Below, piece after piece: positions 6,621 through 7,206 of a stretch of 7,206 nucleotides of DNA. The position numbers and the translations under genes were made by a program. Under the pieces are notes generated by a model. The model saw only the letters and a list, made by a program, of their open reading frames with translations. It searched no databases and had not been told where the DNA came from. The stretch covers positions 1 through 7,206 of the forward strand of contig JAISJA010000077.1 in NCBI GenBank assembly GCA_031261765.1, in the 5' to 3' direction. Position 1 is the stretch's first letter. Every line of letters begins with the position of its first letter. The DNA is from Coriobacteriales bacterium. GTDB taxonomy: Bacteria; Actinomycetota; Coriobacteriia; Coriobacteriales; UBA8131.

Positions 6621-6690
6621 TATTCATATATGTAACATAATGATAACATTTTCAAGCATAAAGTCAACACTTTTTTAAAGTTTATTCATA
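6621..6690 (-). promoter_or_regulatory. Possible ArgR operator: two TATGAATA half-sites around the argC promoter
   Basis: The octamer TATGAATA occurs twice in the same orientation on the minus strand, at 6690-6683 (upstream of the -35) and 6628-6621 (just after the expected start of transcription). It matches one arm of the ArgR box (TGAAT followed by A/T bases). The upstream copy has a poor second arm (TTTAA where ATTCA is expected), and the downstream copy has none. The copies are 62 bp apart, close to six helical turns, so one ArgR hexamer could bridge them by looping. This is inference from the motif and the argR gene in the operon. Confidence 0.4.
6640..6667 (-). promoter_or_regulatory. 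Sigma70-type promoter of the arg operon
   Basis: The minus strand reads TTGACT (6667-6662), a 16-base spacer and TATCAT (6645-6640). Each hexamer matches five of six consensus bases. Transcription should start near 6633, leaving an approximately 35-nt leader before argC. A second, weaker possibility lies upstream: a perfect TATAAT at 6706-6701 preceded by TTGGTT 16 bases earlier. The first is preferred because both hexamers are good. Confidence 0.7.
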
Positions 6691-6747
6691 AAAAACATAT
6701 ATTATAGCAATTATATGCAAAAAACCAAGAAATTAATTTTAATATAT

Positions 6748-6784
6748 GCGTTAGCCGCGCGTCAGGCACGACGCGGACAAACGC
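6748..6784. repeat. GC-rich hairpin in the divergent intergenic region
   Basis: GCGTT (6748-6752) pairs with AACGC (6780-6784) and, inside, CGCGTC (6758-6763) pairs with GACGCG (6770-6775) around the loop AGGCAC. It stands out as a GC island in otherwise AT-rich DNA. No T-run follows on either strand, so a canonical terminator is unlikely. On the plus strand it ends 34 bp before the permease gene, so it could be in that gene's leader or be an operator. Confidence 0.5.
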
Positions 6785-6818
6785 TACTCACGTATTTATC
6801 TATGCTACCATTGTATGA

Positions 6819-7206
6819 ATGGAGACTTTCAAGACCAACTTAAAGCGGGATTGGTTCATACTGCGCACTCTTGCTTCTAAGGACTTCAAATTAAAATACA
6901 GGCGTAGCGTACTTGGCGTTTTGTGGAGCGTCTTGAACCCGTTGCTTATGATGATAGTCTTGTCAGCGGTGTTCTCTTTTATGTTCCGCTTTGACATACA
7001 GAATTTCCCGCTGTACCTTATCTTGGGCAATATACTTTTCAGCCTTATGCAGTCGTCCACGTCAAACGGCCTCATGTCCATCATCGGCGCAGCGCCGCTG
7101 ATAAAGAAGATACGTATAAACAAGGCCGTGTTCCCGCTTGAGAAAGTCCTGTTCGAACTCATAAATTTCGCGATATCGCTTATCGCCGTCGCACTGGTCA
7201 TGATAT
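6819..7206 (+). CDS. ABC-2 type polysaccharide/teichoic-acid exporter permease, N-terminal part
   Basis: The first 129 residues of an integral membrane permease are visible; the family is about 260 residues, so the C-terminal half is missing. It resembles the Wzm/TagG/RfbA-type transmembrane subunit that, with an ATPase, moves lipid-linked polysaccharide or teichoic acid across the membrane. The amphipathic N-terminal segment is followed by the family-typical KLKYRRSVLGVLWSVLNPL at 24-42. Hydrophobic segments lie at about 40-56 and 64-79, and a third runs from about 112 to the edge. The cytoplasmic loop between the second and third is APLIKKIRINKAVFPLEKV at 92-110. The ATG at 6819 is preceded directly by an in-frame TGA, so the frame cannot start further upstream. 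There is no Shine-Dalgarno sequence before it, so a leaderless transcript from the TATGCT at 6801 is possible. The exported substrate cannot be told. Ten of 14 Ile codons are ATA, like the arg genes. Confidence 0.88.
   Translation, partial: METFKTNLKRDWFILRTLASKDFKLKYRRSVLGVLWSVLNPLLMMIVLSAVFSFMFRFDIQNFPLYLILGNILFSLMQSSTSNGLMSIIGAAPLIKKIRINKAVFPLEKVLFELINFAISLIAVALVMI

Larger units (their letters stand above)
6600..6818. other. Divergent intergenic region between argC and the exporter gene
   Basis: This 219-bp region is strongly AT-rich compared with the flanking genes. It holds the argC promoter, candidate ArgR half-sites and the GC-rich hairpin described separately. TAACAT is repeated directly at 6633-6638 and 6644-6649, overlapping the argC -10 box. 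For the plus-strand gene I find only a weak TATGCT at 6801-6806 with no good -35, so its promoter is not identified. Confidence 0.6.

Noticed and set aside
6633..6649. Direct repeat of TAACAT overlapping the argC -10 as a separate operator
   Set aside because: Only two 6-bp copies in AT-rich DNA; expected by chance and not matching a regulator I can name.
6800..7201. Minus-strand frame opposite the exporter gene
   Set aside because: The plus-strand frame gives a clear ABC-2 permease with typical motifs; the opposite frame is its shadow.
1..7206. CRISPR arrays, tRNA or rRNA genes, insertion sequences
   Set aside because: No regularly spaced repeats, no cloverleaf or rRNA sequence recognised, and no transposase frame or its remnants.

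Overview
The window is a bacterial arginine-biosynthesis operon read leftward (minus strand) in the order argC-argJ-argB-argD-argF-argR-argG, with argG running off the left edge. A divergent gene on the plus strand at the right edge encodes the membrane subunit of a polysaccharide-type ABC exporter and is also cut off. The order argCJBDFRG, with a linked argR and with argJ in place of argA/argE, is the usual actinobacterial (and some Gram-positive) arrangement. The protein sequences, especially ArgB and ArgD, look most like Coriobacteriia to me; this is recognition from memory, not a search. Isoleucine is written mainly as ATA although the genes are fairly GC-rich, which is an uncommon bias.

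Layout from right to left: the partial permease gene (6819-7206, +); an AT-rich divergent intergenic region (6600-6818) with a good sigma70-type promoter for argC, two TATGAATA half-sites that could bind ArgR, and an isolated GC-rich hairpin; argC (5526-6599); a 218-bp gap filled mostly by a roughly 150-nt nested inverted repeat; argJ (4000-5307); a 165-bp gap holding a second nested inverted repeat of about 125 nt; argB (2884-3834, TTG start); argD (1616-2860); argF (643-1623); argR (225-668); argG (1-243, partial). From argD onward the genes are 8-26 bp overlapped (argB and argD are 23 bp apart), which points to translational coupling.

Together the genes form the cyclic ornithine route. ArgB phosphorylates N-acetylglutamate, ArgC reduces the phosphate to the semialdehyde, ArgD transaminates it to N-acetylornithine, and ArgJ moves the acetyl group back to glutamate and releases ornithine. 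ArgF makes citrulline and ArgG starts its conversion to arginine. ArgR is the arginine-sensing repressor, and ArgB carries the N-terminal helix associated with arginine feedback inhibition.

The most unusual content is the pair of large, near-symmetric inverted repeats on either side of argJ. In each, the outermost helix begins on the stop codon of the upstream gene, and the same AAC/AAC internal loop borders a GC-rich inner helix. They may be operon RNA structures (processing, stability or attenuation elements) or members of a palindromic/MITE-like repeat family. The sequence alone does not decide between these.
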